Shown here: piece by piece, positions 32,003 to 40,599 of the stretch | How the letters are laid out: each line of letters opens with the position of its first letter | Position numbering within the stretch: position 1 is the stretch's first letter | DNA from: Pelagibacterales bacterium SAG-MED48 | GTDB lineage: Bacteria > Pseudomonadota > Alphaproteobacteria > Pelagibacterales > Pelagibacteraceae | Length of the DNA: 64,000 bases | Direction: 5' to 3' | Assembly (NCBI GenBank): GCA_014653375.1 | Contig: JACWEP010000001.1 | Location: 1-64,000, forward strand | Position numbers and translations under genes: made by a program | The notes under the pieces: model-generated | Told to the model about the DNA's origin: nothing | Database searches by the model: none | Seen by the model: the letters and a program-made list of their open reading frames with translations, nothing else

Positions 32003-32967
32003 TAGATCAAATAATCTTTATAATAGACTAACGTATTATGTGTAATAAGTTTTTGATAATATTCATTTGGATCTTTAATTTGTATTAATGCAGTTTTGGG
32101 AGTATTTGAATAATCATAAAGTCTAGTAAGAAAATATCTCATTGCAGCACCTCGACATAAAATATTTAATGATTTTTTTTCTTTAAGAGAAATTTTTTTA
32201 ATACTTTCATATCCTTTAATTAAACTTTTGATTTTTTGTTTGTTAATTTTGAATTTTGATTTTTTATTATCAAAACATAATGCGTTAATACAAATAGCGA
32301 TTTCATACATAAAATAATCATTTGCTGCAAAATAAAAATCAATAATTCCTGAAAGTTTGTTTTTATTAAAAAAAATATTATCTATAAATAAATCACCATG
32401 AATAATGCCTTTCGGTAGTTTTTTTGGCCAATTTTTCTTAATTTCTTTTAGATTATTTACTAAAAATTTTTCTAAATTGCTAAATTTATTAGATCTAAAC
32501 TTTATGCTTTTTAGCAATGGATCTAAATTTTTAATACCAATAGAGTTTTTTCGTGATAGATTAATATTTTTTGTGACCAAATGCATTTGAGCAATTATCT
32601 TACCAACTTCAAAACAATTTTTTAAGTTGAGTTCATTCTTATCTTTGCCTTTCAAGAAAGAAACAATACAGGCCGTTTTATTTTTTAGTTTTATTAAGTA
32701 TTTACCATTATTATTTTTTAGTGGCTTAGGACAATTAATTCTAGAATTATTTAATTTATCCATTAATTTCATAAAAAATGGTATCTCTTTATTAGAAACT
32801 CTTTTTTCAAAAATTGTTAATATAAATTTTTTATTTTTTGACTTTAGTAAATAATTTGTATTTTCAATTCCTTTTTTGATACCTTGAAAACTTATGATTT
32901 CCTCAATACCAAATTGTTTATTTATAAAAGAAATATCGCCTTTATTTATTTTAGTGTAAACAGCCAT
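32002..32967 (-). CDS. thrB: Homoserine kinase (APH-fold, ThrB type II)
   Basis: It phosphorylates homoserine before ThrC acts. It belongs to the aminoglycoside-phosphotransferase-like kinases, shown by the Brenner-type motif GIIHGDLFIDNIFF (~187-200) and the metal-binding GIIDFYFA (~207-214). The N-terminal lobe YTKINKGDISFI is typical for this ThrB class. The length is 321 residues. Its place between ispH and rnhA, with thrC nearby, supports the assignment over a generic phosphotransferase. Confidence 0.93.
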   Translation of the reverse strand: MAVYTKINKGDISFINKQFGIEEIISFQGIKKGIENTNYLLKSKNKKFILTIFEKRVSNKEIPFFMKLMDKLNNSRINCPKPLKNNNGKYLIKLKNKTACIVSFLKGKDKNELNLKNCFEVGKIIAQMHLVTKNINLSRKNSIGIKNLDPLLKSIKFRSNKFSNLEKFLVNNLKEIKKNWPKKLPKGIIHGDLFIDNIFFNKNKLSGIIDFYFAANDYFMYEIAICINALCFDNKKSKFKINKQKIKSLIKGYESIKKISLKEKKSLNILCRGAAMRYFLTRLYDYSNTPKTALIQIKDPNEYYQKLITHNTLVYYKDYLI

Positions 32968-33912
32968 TTAATTTAGTTTTTTTGGGACTTTAAATATTAC
33001 GTTTTCTTTGATTATTTCTACTTCATTTATAGTGACAGTAAATCTATTTTTTAAATTATGAATAAAGTTTTTCACTAAAATTTCTGGTGCTGATGCACCC
33101 GATGAAATACCAATAGTATTTGAGTTTTTAATTTCCTCGTATGGAATTATACTTTTTGAATGGATTAACTGAGAATTTGCACATCCTGATTTTTTAGCTA
33201 CCTCAACAAGTCTTACTGAGTTTGATGAGTTTCTACTACCAATTACAAAAAATATATCACACATTTTTGCAATATTTTTAACTGCCATTTGTCTATTTGT
33301 TGTAGCGTAACAAATATCCTCTTTAAAAGGCTCTCGTATTTTAGGAAATTTTTTTTTTAAAATTTTTATTATTTCTTTAGTGTCATCCACAGACAAAGTA
33401 GTTTGAGTAACAAATGCAATTTTTTTGTCTACTTTGGTTTTGTAATTTTTAGCCTCATCTTCATTTTGAATAAGGTCAATACTTTCATTAGGTAATTGGC
33501 CCATTGTACCCACAACCTCGGGATGGTTTTGATGTCCGATTAAAATTATATGATAACCAGCCTTATTAAGATTTTCAGCTTCTCTATGAACTTTAGAAAC
33601 CAATGGACATGTGGCATCTATATAAGACATTTTATAATTTTTTGCATCGTCTGGTATTTGTTTTGGTACACCATGTGCTGAAAAAATAACAGGTCTTGAT
33701 CTATCTTGAATTTCTTCTAGCTCTTCAACAAATATAGCACCTTTCATTTTTAAATCATCAACAACAAATTTGTTATGAACAATTTCATGACGTACGTAGA
33801 CAGGAGCTCCATATTTTTTAATTGATTTTTCTACAATCTCAATAGCTCTTTCAACACCAGCACAAAAACCTCTTGGGGCTGATAATAAAATTTTAATTTC
33901 TTTGTTTTTCAT
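32968..33912 (-). CDS. ispH: 4-hydroxy-3-methylbut-2-enyl diphosphate reductase
   Basis: This last step of the MEP pathway yields IPP and DMAPP. The three iron-sulfur cysteines lie in APRGFCAGV (~13-21), IDATCPLV (~100) and ICYATTNRQ (~202). The His motifs SAHGVP and GHQNHPEV are present. The length is 314 residues. It overlaps the blh stop by 20 bases, so isoprenoid supply is coupled directly to the carotenoid and retinal genes upstream. Confidence 0.98.
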   Translation of the reverse strand: MKNKEIKILLSAPRGFCAGVERAIEIVEKSIKKYGAPVYVRHEIVHNKFVVDDLKMKGAIFVEELEEIQDRSRPVIFSAHGVPKQIPDDAKNYKMSYIDATCPLVSKVHREAENLNKAGYHIILIGHQNHPEVVGTMGQLPNESIDLIQNEDEAKNYKTKVDKKIAFVTQTTLSVDDTKEIIKILKKKFPKIREPFKEDICYATTNRQMAVKNIAKMCDIFFVIGSRNSSNSVRLVEVAKKSGCANSQLIHSKSIIPYEEIKNSNTIGISSGASAPEILVKNFIHNLKNRFTVTINEVEIIKENVIFKVPKKLN

Positions 33913-34837
33913 TTTTTTCTAATAAATATTCCAGCAATATATGTGGAAAGGTTAATGACGCCAAACCTATAAATATTATCTTTAATATTGAACTGCTCAA
34001 ATCGTAGCTATTATTTAATAGATAAAGAGCTATTAAGCAAAAGATTGCAGTTAGAGCAGTCAATGGTAAAGATTTTTTTACAAAAATTTTTAAGCCATTA
34101 TTAAAATCATTTTTATCTATTTCATAAACAAGAGTAATACTATGTCTAATTGAGTGTAAAAAACAAAAGTAAATAGTAAACGCTAACAAAGGAGATAGAT
34201 AATAATTTAATATTATAATTGAAAAATAATCTAAAAAAATTGTTAATTTTTTAATTTCAAATTCTTTCAAAAATAAATAAATACTAGATAGGGTACTTAA
34301 AATAATTCCTATAGGTAATATTTTATTCTTTTCTATAAAACCTAAGGTTGAGTAAAAAATTTCATTATTGACTAGTAAATACTTAAATATAGTTACAGTT
34401 TCATCAAAGTGAAAAAACATTGGAGCGAAAATTATCAAGAGTCCTTTAAAAAAAAATAATAATTGATTAAAATATGAATTTTTACTGATTAAAAATTGAG
34501 TATCTTCTTTGCCAAAATGAAAAGAAGCAACAATCAAAAAAATTATTAACGAAATAGAGGGTATAGTTGTCCAAATAACAATCACAGAAATAGTTATAAA
34601 AATATATGAAAAATAAAAAATAGAAATTTTTTTAATATTTAGAATATTAAAAAGTTTTTTACCCTTTATATGGTCTAAAGATCCATGGGATACACCAATA
34701 GTTAAAATTAGTAGCAAACATATTAATGGTGAAATACTAAAATTATTTATTTTAAAAATTATTAAAGAAAAAATATATGACAATAAAAAAAAAATAAAAG
34801 AGTGATTTAAATTAATTTTTTTAATTTTATTAATCAT
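33893..34837 (-). CDS. blh: Beta-carotene 15,15'-dioxygenase, Brp/Blh family
   Basis: This integral membrane enzyme cleaves beta-carotene to two retinal molecules, the chromophore of proteorhodopsin. About eight or nine hydrophobic segments and the iron-binding-type His motifs GVSHGSLDHIKG (~48-59), ASFHFGKEDTQF (~104-115) and CFLHSIRHSITL (~224-235) are visible. The length is 314 residues. It lies in the order crtI-crtB-crtY-blh, one base after crtY, which makes the assignment strong. No proteorhodopsin gene lies in the window. Confidence 0.94.
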   Translation of the reverse strand: MINKIKKINLNHSFIFFLLSYIFSLIIFKINNFSISPLICLLLILTIGVSHGSLDHIKGKKLFNILNIKKISIFYFSYIFITISVIVIWTTIPSISLIIFLIVASFHFGKEDTQFLISKNSYFNQLLFFFKGLLIIFAPMFFHFDETVTIFKYLLVNNEIFYSTLGFIEKNKILPIGIILSTLSSIYLFLKEFEIKKLTIFLDYFSIIILNYYLSPLLAFTIYFCFLHSIRHSITLVYEIDKNDFNNGLKIFVKKSLPLTALTAIFCLIALYLLNNSYDLSSSILKIIFIGLASLTFPHILLEYLLEKNEKQRN

Positions 34838-34838
34838 A

Positions 34839-35903
34839 TTAAAATAATTGTTTTAGAAAAATCCACTTTGGCATTTTAGAAATTATAGAGATATCTTCAT
34901 ATATGCTACTTCTATTTGATAAAAAATTTATAACTGTATTTGATGGACAGTTAAACATTTTGTAAAATATTTGTGCCATTTTTTTAGGGTTATTTTTTAG
35001 AACTTTAAGAAAAATGTTATCTAAAAATTGATATTTTTTATCTAATGAAAAAATTTTTGTTTTTGTAATATTCTCTATATTCTCCCTAATATATCTACTT
35101 TGTTCTTGGATGTTTAAAAATGTATACCCAGTACTGAGTCTTGTCATATTTCCAGCGGTACCAATTTCCATTTGATTTAATTTTTTAATATTTTTTGGAT
35201 GAAATAGAGGAATGGCACCAGTCTCCTTAAAATTAATCTTATAATTTTTAATTTTTAATTTATTTTCAATATAATTTTTTAATTGTTTGTCATAATCTTT
35301 TAATGAATTGTCATTTAGATTGGAAATCCATGTCGTTTCTATAAGTGCCTTTGTTTTAGAGAAGGGTAGTGTATAAAAAAAGTGAACATTATCTTTTTGA
35401 TCACAATCAAAATCCATTAAGTTGAATATTTCATCATCAAAAAAATCTTTATTTGTTTCGATTTCTATTCCTGAAAAATGTTGCCATAAATTATTTTTAC
35501 TTTCTTCTAGGTCACTAACGCTGTTAAAAACAAAAGAATTTTCTGTATTTATTTCCCTAATACTTTTAAAAAAATTAACATTAGTATTCTGTTTTAATTT
35601 ATTGATTATTTTTTGATAAAATAAACCGCTATCAATAGTTTGATAGGGTGTGTTTAAACATTCAACATGTTTTGTATTTTTTGGGATATTAATTGTAAAG
35701 GTACCCCAGCTTTTTTTAATACAATCATCAAAGTTATGAGGAGTAACGCGCCAAAAAGACCAGGTTTTATCTTTTTTGTATTCATCTCTTGGTTCAATAA
35801 TTGCTAGAGTTTTATCTTTTAGCTTTTGATGGATATCGAGCTCATATGCAAGAGATAGTCCAGCACACCCACCACCAATTATTATATAGTCAAATTCTTT
35901 CAT
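34839..35903 (-). CDS. crtY: Lycopene beta-cyclase (CrtY)
   Basis: It converts lycopene to beta-carotene. The FAD-binding GxGxxG-type motif IIGGGCAGLSLAYEL (~8-22), the family signature KTWSFWR (~46-52) and a later GTAGNMTRLSTGYTF (~247-261) match CrtY. The length is 354 residues. It overlaps the crtB stop by 14 bases and is followed by blh. Confidence 0.94.
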   Translation of the reverse strand: MKEFDYIIIGGGCAGLSLAYELDIHQKLKDKTLAIIEPRDEYKKDKTWSFWRVTPHNFDDCIKKSWGTFTINIPKNTKHVECLNTPYQTIDSGLFYQKIINKLKQNTNVNFFKSIREINTENSFVFNSVSDLEESKNNLWQHFSGIEIETNKDFFDDEIFNLMDFDCDQKDNVHFFYTLPFSKTKALIETTWISNLNDNSLKDYDKQLKNYIENKLKIKNYKINFKETGAIPLFHPKNIKKLNQMEIGTAGNMTRLSTGYTFLNIQEQSRYIRENIENITKTKIFSLDKKYQFLDNIFLKVLKNNPKKMAQIFYKMFNCPSNTVINFLSNRSSIYEDISIISKMPKWIFLKQLF

Positions 35904-36741
35904 CTAGATTTAATTCCTCACCAATCAATAAATGATCATGTTGAATATAGTCATCATTTTTATTTATTAATAACAGTTTAATTAGGTCAAAAACAGAAAG
36001 AAAAGTTTCAATTATTTTTTCAAGATTTGAAACATAAATCTTTCCAGATTTTCTATAATTTTCTAAATTTTTTTGTTTTAAAATTTTATATCCAATTTTT
36101 CTATAAACTCGTCTTGCAACTAAGATAGAAAATCGAAAGCTTATTGGGATTTCTTTAATTGATTGAAATGAGTTTTCATAAAATTTTTCTGCAAGCATTA
36201 AAGTCGATTTAATCTCTTCAAAGTTTTCATTTATATAAGATCTATTAATTCTTAAATCCTCTATAACATCTCTTGATATATTTGTTAGTTGCATCGCTAT
36301 ACCTAAATCAATTGCTGATTTTAAAGAACTTTTTTTACTTACTTTTAAAATTTTTGCCATCATCAGTCCAACTGTTCCAGCAACTCTGTACGAATAAATT
36401 ATTAGTTCTTTTTTTGAATTTAATTTTACTTTTTCACTGATGTCAGATTTAATGCCCTCAAATAAATCATGAATAATTTTTAACGAAATATTAAATTCAT
36501 CAATAAGACTCCACATATTTTTAATAATAGGATCATTGAAATTTTTGTTATTAAAATTATTTTCAAACTTTTTGAATTCATTTTCCTTAAATTCAATTGC
36601 AGCCTCATCGTCAGCGATATTATCTACAACTCTACAAAAATCATATAATGCTGAACATTTTTGATATGTTTGTTTTGGTAAAAAAAAACCCGCCCAATTA
36701 AAAGATTTGGCATAAATTGACAAGTAATTTTGGTTTGTCAT
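35890..36741 (-). CDS. crtB: Phytoene synthase
   Basis: It condenses two GGPP molecules into phytoene. The first Asp-rich region DFCRVVDNIADDEAA (~29-43) and the second, LTNISRDVIEDL (~152-163), are intact. Tyr/Arg-rich RSYINENF follows. The length is 283 residues. The start shares one base with the crtI stop. No crtE (GGPP synthase) adjoins the cluster, so the precursor must come from a gene elsewhere. Confidence 0.96.
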   Translation of the reverse strand: MTNQNYLSIYAKSFNWAGFFLPKQTYQKCSALYDFCRVVDNIADDEAAIEFKENEFKKFENNFNNKNFNDPIIKNMWSLIDEFNISLKIIHDLFEGIKSDISEKVKLNSKKELIIYSYRVAGTVGLMMAKILKVSKKSSLKSAIDLGIAMQLTNISRDVIEDLRINRSYINENFEEIKSTLMLAEKFYENSFQSIKEIPISFRFSILVARRVYRKIGYKILKQKNLENYRKSGKIYVSNLEKIIETFLSVFDLIKLLLINKNDDYIQHDHLLIGEELNLDERI

Positions 36742-38201
36742 TACAAAATTTTATCTAAAACCTTTGCAGATGATAAAACTCCTGGCACACCAGCTCCTGG
36801 GTGTGTTCCTGCGCCAACAAAATAAAGACCATCATAAATTTCTGACTTATTATGAAACCTAAAGTAAGCAGATTGGGTGAATTTTGGTTGTATAGAAAAT
36901 CCAGATCCAAACTTTGTATTAAGGTCTTTTTCAAAATAATCTGGTGTTAAATAGAAATCTTCAACAATATTATTTCTTAGATTTGGCATTAAATCATTTT
37001 CCATTTTATCTATGATTAATTTTTTCATTTTGTCACCCTCAATGCTCCAATCAATTCCTGATTGATTATTGGGTACGGGTACCAAAACATAGAAACAATC
37101 ATTTCCCTCAGGTGCCATAGACTTGTCTGTAGCAGAAGGTCTATGAAGATAATAACTGATATCGTTGTTTAATTTCTTTTTGTCAAATATGTCATCAAGA
37201 TGTTCTTTATATTTACTGCCAAATTTTATTGTATGGTGCTCAACATTGTCATAGATTTTCTTTGTTCCAAAGTAATACACAAATAGTCCCATAGAATATT
37301 CCATTCTTTTTTTTTTCCATTTAAACAAAAATGAATTATCATTTTTTTCATCTAATAATTTTTCATAGACAGCAGGCGGATCTGCGTTACAAATAACATT
37401 ATCTGCATCTATGTAGTCATGGTTATCTAATTGAATACCGGTAATTTTATTATTTTTTGATAAAATTTTTGTTACTTCATTGCCTTTAATAACTTTTATA
37501 CCAACTTCATTCATTAATTTTTCAAAACCTTTTATTATATTGCCAGTCCCACCCATTGAGTAATGAATCCCCCATTTTTTTTCCAAGTATAAAATTAACC
37601 CATAAATTGAAGTTGTTGTAAATGGATTTCCTCCAACCAAAAGAGGATGCATACTTAACATTCTTCTTAACTTTTCATTTTTTATATATGAAGATACTAA
37701 TGAGTAGACTGATTTGTAGCTTTTAAGTTTTAATAGAGATGGTAATTGTTGCATCATCACGAATGGTTTATCAAAAGGAATATCGGCAAGTTCTGTAAAA
37801 CCTTTGTCAAAAATTTTTTTTGTAAAATTTACTAATTTTTCATAACCTTTGACGTCTTCTTTATTTAGTTCTTTAATTTGAGCTTTCATTTCATTTTCAT
37901 TGCCTGAATAATTAAATTTAGACTTGTCTTCAAAAACAAACTGATACCAAACTTTAAGAGGAGATAGCTTAATATAATTTTTTGGATTTTTTTTAAATAA
38001 TTCAAATAATTCATTAATTAGATAGGGTGCCGTGATTACGGTTGGACCTCCATCAAATATAAATCCATTTTTTCTAAATACTCTTGCTCTACCTCCAAGA
38101 TCTGGATGTTTTTCAATTAATGTAACTTTATGACCTTTGGCTTTGAGCCTAAGTGCAGCCGCAATACCCCCAAAACCAGAGCCAATAACAATAGAATTCA
38201 T
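36741..38201 (-). CDS. crtI: Phytoene desaturase
   Basis: It introduces four double bonds to turn phytoene into lycopene. The N-terminal FAD motif GSGFGGIAAALRLKAKGH (~7-24) is followed by LGGRARVF and DGGPTVITAP (~51-60). The C-terminal signature VGAGTHPGAGVPGVLSSAKV (~461-480) is typical of bacterial CrtI. The length is 486 residues. It follows atpF by 39 bases with no clear terminator between. Confidence 0.97.
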   Translation of the reverse strand: MNSIVIGSGFGGIAAALRLKAKGHKVTLIEKHPDLGGRARVFRKNGFIFDGGPTVITAPYLINELFELFKKNPKNYIKLSPLKVWYQFVFEDKSKFNYSGNENEMKAQIKELNKEDVKGYEKLVNFTKKIFDKGFTELADIPFDKPFVMMQQLPSLLKLKSYKSVYSLVSSYIKNEKLRRMLSMHPLLVGGNPFTTTSIYGLILYLEKKWGIHYSMGGTGNIIKGFEKLMNEVGIKVIKGNEVTKILSKNNKITGIQLDNHDYIDADNVICNADPPAVYEKLLDEKNDNSFLFKWKKKRMEYSMGLFVYYFGTKKIYDNVEHHTIKFGSKYKEHLDDIFDKKKLNNDISYYLHRPSATDKSMAPEGNDCFYVLVPVPNNQSGIDWSIEGDKMKKLIIDKMENDLMPNLRNNIVEDFYLTPDYFEKDLNTKFGSGFSIQPKFTQSAYFRFHNKSEIYDGLYFVGAGTHPGAGVPGVLSSAKVLDKIL

Positions 38202-38240
38202 TTTTCTAATTTATAGTTTTTTGAAGAAAATGTAAGAGTA

Positions 38241-38738
38241 TTATGAGTTAATTTTTTTTAACTCTTCTTTAGTTTCATCTAAATTTTTTTGAAACACTGC
38301 ATCTAGTTTAGATTTATCAACTGATGTAGTAATAATCTTTTTAACAGAATCTACAGCAATTTTAATTGATGCGTCCTTTATCTCTTTAATTGCCGCTTCT
38401 TTCATTTGACTTATTTTATTTTCAGCTAAGTTTTTTTTTATTTCTGAAGATTTATGAAACTTATCATTTAACTCGATAATTAATTTGTCAGAATCTTTTT
38501 TAGCATCTTCAAGAATTTGATTACTTACTGATTGTGCAGAGTCTAATTTATGTTGAGCATTATCAAGCAATGTTTTTGCTTCTGTTCTTAATTTTTCACT
38601 CTCATCAATTTCATTTTTAATGTCAGAAATCATTTTATCCAACATCTCAGTAACTTTTTGAGGAATCTTAAGATAAATTAAGGCTCCAAAAAAAATAATA
38701 AATGAAACAGCTACCCAAAAAGTTGCATCAATTACCAT
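38241..38738 (-). CDS. atpF: ATP synthase F0 subunit b
   Basis: This is a peripheral stalk subunit with one N-terminal membrane helix (TFWVAVSFIIFFGALIYL) and a long amphipathic coiled coil. I chose the internal ATG at 38736-38738 (MVIDATFWVAV), because it starts the helix correctly and follows a GGAG site within the end of the b' gene. A longer in-frame reading to 38813 would add 25 unlikely residues. The length is 165 residues. It overlaps the b' gene by 11 bases. Confidence 0.92.
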   Translation of the reverse strand: MVIDATFWVAVSFIIFFGALIYLKIPQKVTEMLDKMISDIKNEIDESEKLRTEAKTLLDNAQHKLDSAQSVSNQILEDAKKDSDKLIIELNDKFHKSSEIKKNLAENKISQMKEAAIKEIKDASIKIAVDSVKKIITTSVDKSKLDAVFQKNLDETKEELKKINS

Positions 38739-39318
38739 AGTATTTATCTCCGTTTCTTCTCGACAAATCGTCAACAATTGCAGATATGCTGCTATTATTA
38801 ACTTCAGCACCAATAAGCTTTTGTATTAGTTCTGATGAGGTTTCTATTGCTATCATGTTAATTTTATCAGGAGCACTTTCACGTAAATTATTTATTTCTT
38901 GCTCAGCTTTACTGATTTCCTCATCGATTTGCTTGTCTAAAACTTCTCTTTTGGCACCAATATCTTTTAAAACTTTTTCTCTTGATTGGCTGAAGATGTT
39001 TTTGGCCTCAAGTTTACTTTTAGAAATAATTTCCTCATATTCTTCAAGCTTAGCTTCACTATCTTCCCTTTGTTTCTCTGCAGCCTCAATATTTTCTAGT
39101 ATTTGAGATTTACGAGACTCTAAGTTATTACTAATTTTCGGCAGTATTAGTTTAGATAAAACTACATACAGAATTCCAAAAGTTAATGTTAACCAAAAAA
39201 TCTGTGAAACCCAAAACTCAGGATTTAATTGAGGCATACCTCCGCTTTCAGCTGCAAAAGCTTCCTTAGAAAATAGGAAGCTGAAAAATATTGACTGAAA
39301 ATATATTTTTTTAATCAT
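38728..39318 (-). CDS. ATP synthase F0 subunit b'
   Basis: This is the second, divergent b-type stalk subunit found in alphaproteobacteria and phototrophs. After an apparent signal-like segment (to ~22) comes GGMPQLNPEFWVSQIFW, one membrane helix (~37-57) and a charged coiled coil rich in Glu and Lys. The length is 196 residues. Its last codons (NGDKYYGN) contain the GGAG ribosome site of atpF. The c subunit gene lies five bases upstream. Confidence 0.92.
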   Translation of the reverse strand: MIKKIYFQSIFFSFLFSKEAFAAESGGMPQLNPEFWVSQIFWLTLTFGILYVVLSKLILPKISNNLESRKSQILENIEAAEKQREDSEAKLEEYEEIISKSKLEAKNIFSQSREKVLKDIGAKREVLDKQIDEEISKAEQEINNLRESAPDKINMIAIETSSELIQKLIGAEVNNSSISAIVDDLSRRNGDKYYGN

Positions 39319-39323
39319 TAAAT

Positions 39324-39551
39324 TTAAAACGCAAAAAGAATGATTAATGCAACTACTAATCCAAATAATCCTGTTGCTTCTGCAAGTGCAAATCCTAAAA
39401 GCAAATTAGGAAACTGTTTTTGTGCAGCAGAAGGATTTCTCATCGCTCCTGATAAATAGTTTCCAAAAATTATTCCAATACCAACACCGGCACCAGCTAA
39501 AGCTATTGCTGCTAAACCTGCTCCGATCATTTTTGCTGCTTCTAATTCCAT
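39324..39551 (-). CDS. atpE: ATP synthase F0 subunit c
   Basis: This is the rotor ring subunit, 75 residues in two helices. The glycine-rich first helix (GAGLAAIALAGAGVGIGIIFG) is followed by the polar loop RNPSAAQKQ. The proton carboxylate is the Glu in FALAEATGLFG (~54-64). The residues around it (Ala after Glu, no Gln/Ser/Thr set) point to a proton-coupled rather than a sodium-coupled ring. Confidence 0.97.
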   Translation of the reverse strand: MELEAAKMIGAGLAAIALAGAGVGIGIIFGNYLSGAMRNPSAAQKQFPNLLLGFALAEATGLFGLVVALIILFAF

Positions 39552-39569
39552 TATATCCTCCTATGTTAG

Positions 39570-40304
39570 TTAATGGTGTAAATTTAATGCATCATTTAAA
39601 TAGATGCAGGTTAAGATTGCAAAAACATATGCTTGAAGAAAAGCAACTAAGATCTCCAAACCTGTTAACGCAACCGAAAAACTCAGTGGAAGCCATCCAC
39701 CAACTATCCCAAGACTTATTACAAAGCCTCCGAAAACTTTCATCATTGTGTGACCTGCCATCATATTGGCAAATAATCTAACTGATAAACTGACCGGTCT
39801 ACTTAAATAAGAAATAACTTCAATCACAACTATTAGTGGAAGTAATACCGCAGGTACTCCGCTAGGAACAAATAATTTTAGATAACCAAAACCATGTTTT
39901 GCAAATCCAACAATTGTTACTCCAATAAATATAAAGGCAGCCAATACAAATGTCACGATGATATGGCTAGTCACTGTGAAGGTGTAAGGTATCATTCCAA
40001 ACATGTTACAAAATAGCACAAACATGAAAAGAGAAAAAATAAATGCAAAATATGGTTTTGCTTTTAGTCCAGCAGTATCACTAATCATTTTTGATACAAA
40101 TGTATAACTAAGTTCTGCTAGTAGCTGAATTTTATTTGGAAGAAGTGAATTTTTTTTTGAACCAATATTAAAAATTATTAAAATTGCTAAAGAGCTTATA
40201 ATCATAAATAAGCTTGCGTTAGTAAATGAGATGTCAAAAGCACCTAATTTTATTTCTGGTCCAATTCTATAAACATTGAATTGGGTCATTGGATTTGCTG
40301 CCAT
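39570..40304 (-). CDS. atpB: ATP synthase F0 subunit a
   Basis: This is the stator channel subunit that passes protons to the c ring. Five or six membrane helices are visible. The essential Arg lies in SLSVRLFANMMAGH (~172-185), and a conserved Gln/Tyr occurs in the last helix region LQAYVFAILTCIYLNDA. The length is 244 residues. It follows atpI by ten bases. Confidence 0.97.
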   Translation of the reverse strand: MAANPMTQFNVYRIGPEIKLGAFDISFTNASLFMIISSLAILIIFNIGSKKNSLLPNKIQLLAELSYTFVSKMISDTAGLKAKPYFAFIFSLFMFVLFCNMFGMIPYTFTVTSHIIVTFVLAAFIFIGVTIVGFAKHGFGYLKLFVPSGVPAVLLPLIVVIEVISYLSRPVSLSVRLFANMMAGHTMMKVFGGFVISLGIVGGWLPLSFSVALTGLEILVAFLQAYVFAILTCIYLNDALNLHH

Positions 40305-40314
40305 AAATTTTTAT

Positions 40315-40590
40315 CTATTTTTGCATATTTTTAGCAGACCTAATTACATTGGTTATACCCGCAACCACACCCACAAAAAAAAATATTAATATAAACCAGG
40401 GTTTAGTACCAAAGGTCTTGTCAAAAATAAACCCAATAATTGTCCCAACTGCTACTGCCGAGACCAATTCAGTGCTCAATTTGAAGGCTGTTCCAATAGA
40501 TGATGGATTATCTTTTTTATTATACAAATTTTTCTTCGAAATCTTGTCTTTTGCAATCTCTAAGCGAGTTTTAAATGGATCTTTTGACAT
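40315..40590 (-). CDS. atpI: ATP synthase assembly protein AtpI
   Basis: This 91-residue protein has a charged N terminus and two membrane helices (~46-64, ~69-85) separated by FDKTFGTKPW, the usual AtpI/AtpQ layout. Relatives help assemble the c ring. It heads the F0 cluster atpI-atpB-atpE-b'-b, and smc lies nine bases upstream. The F1 genes (atpHAGDC) are not in the window, so the operon is split, as is common in alphaproteobacteria. Confidence 0.85.
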   Translation of the reverse strand: MSKDPFKTRLEIAKDKISKKNLYNKKDNPSSIGTAFKLSTELVSAVAVGTIIGFIFDKTFGTKPWFILIFFFVGVVAGITNVIRSAKNMQK

Positions 40591-40599
40591 TTAAATAGT

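Noticed and set aside
38202-38240. Terminator or clear promoter between atpF and crtI
   Set aside because: The 39 bases hold no stem-loop with a T run and no convincing -35/-10 pair.
38739-38813. 25-residue N-terminal extension of atpF
   Set aside because: It lies wholly inside the b' gene and lacks similarity to subunit b. The internal ATG has a good GGAG site and starts the membrane helix correctly.
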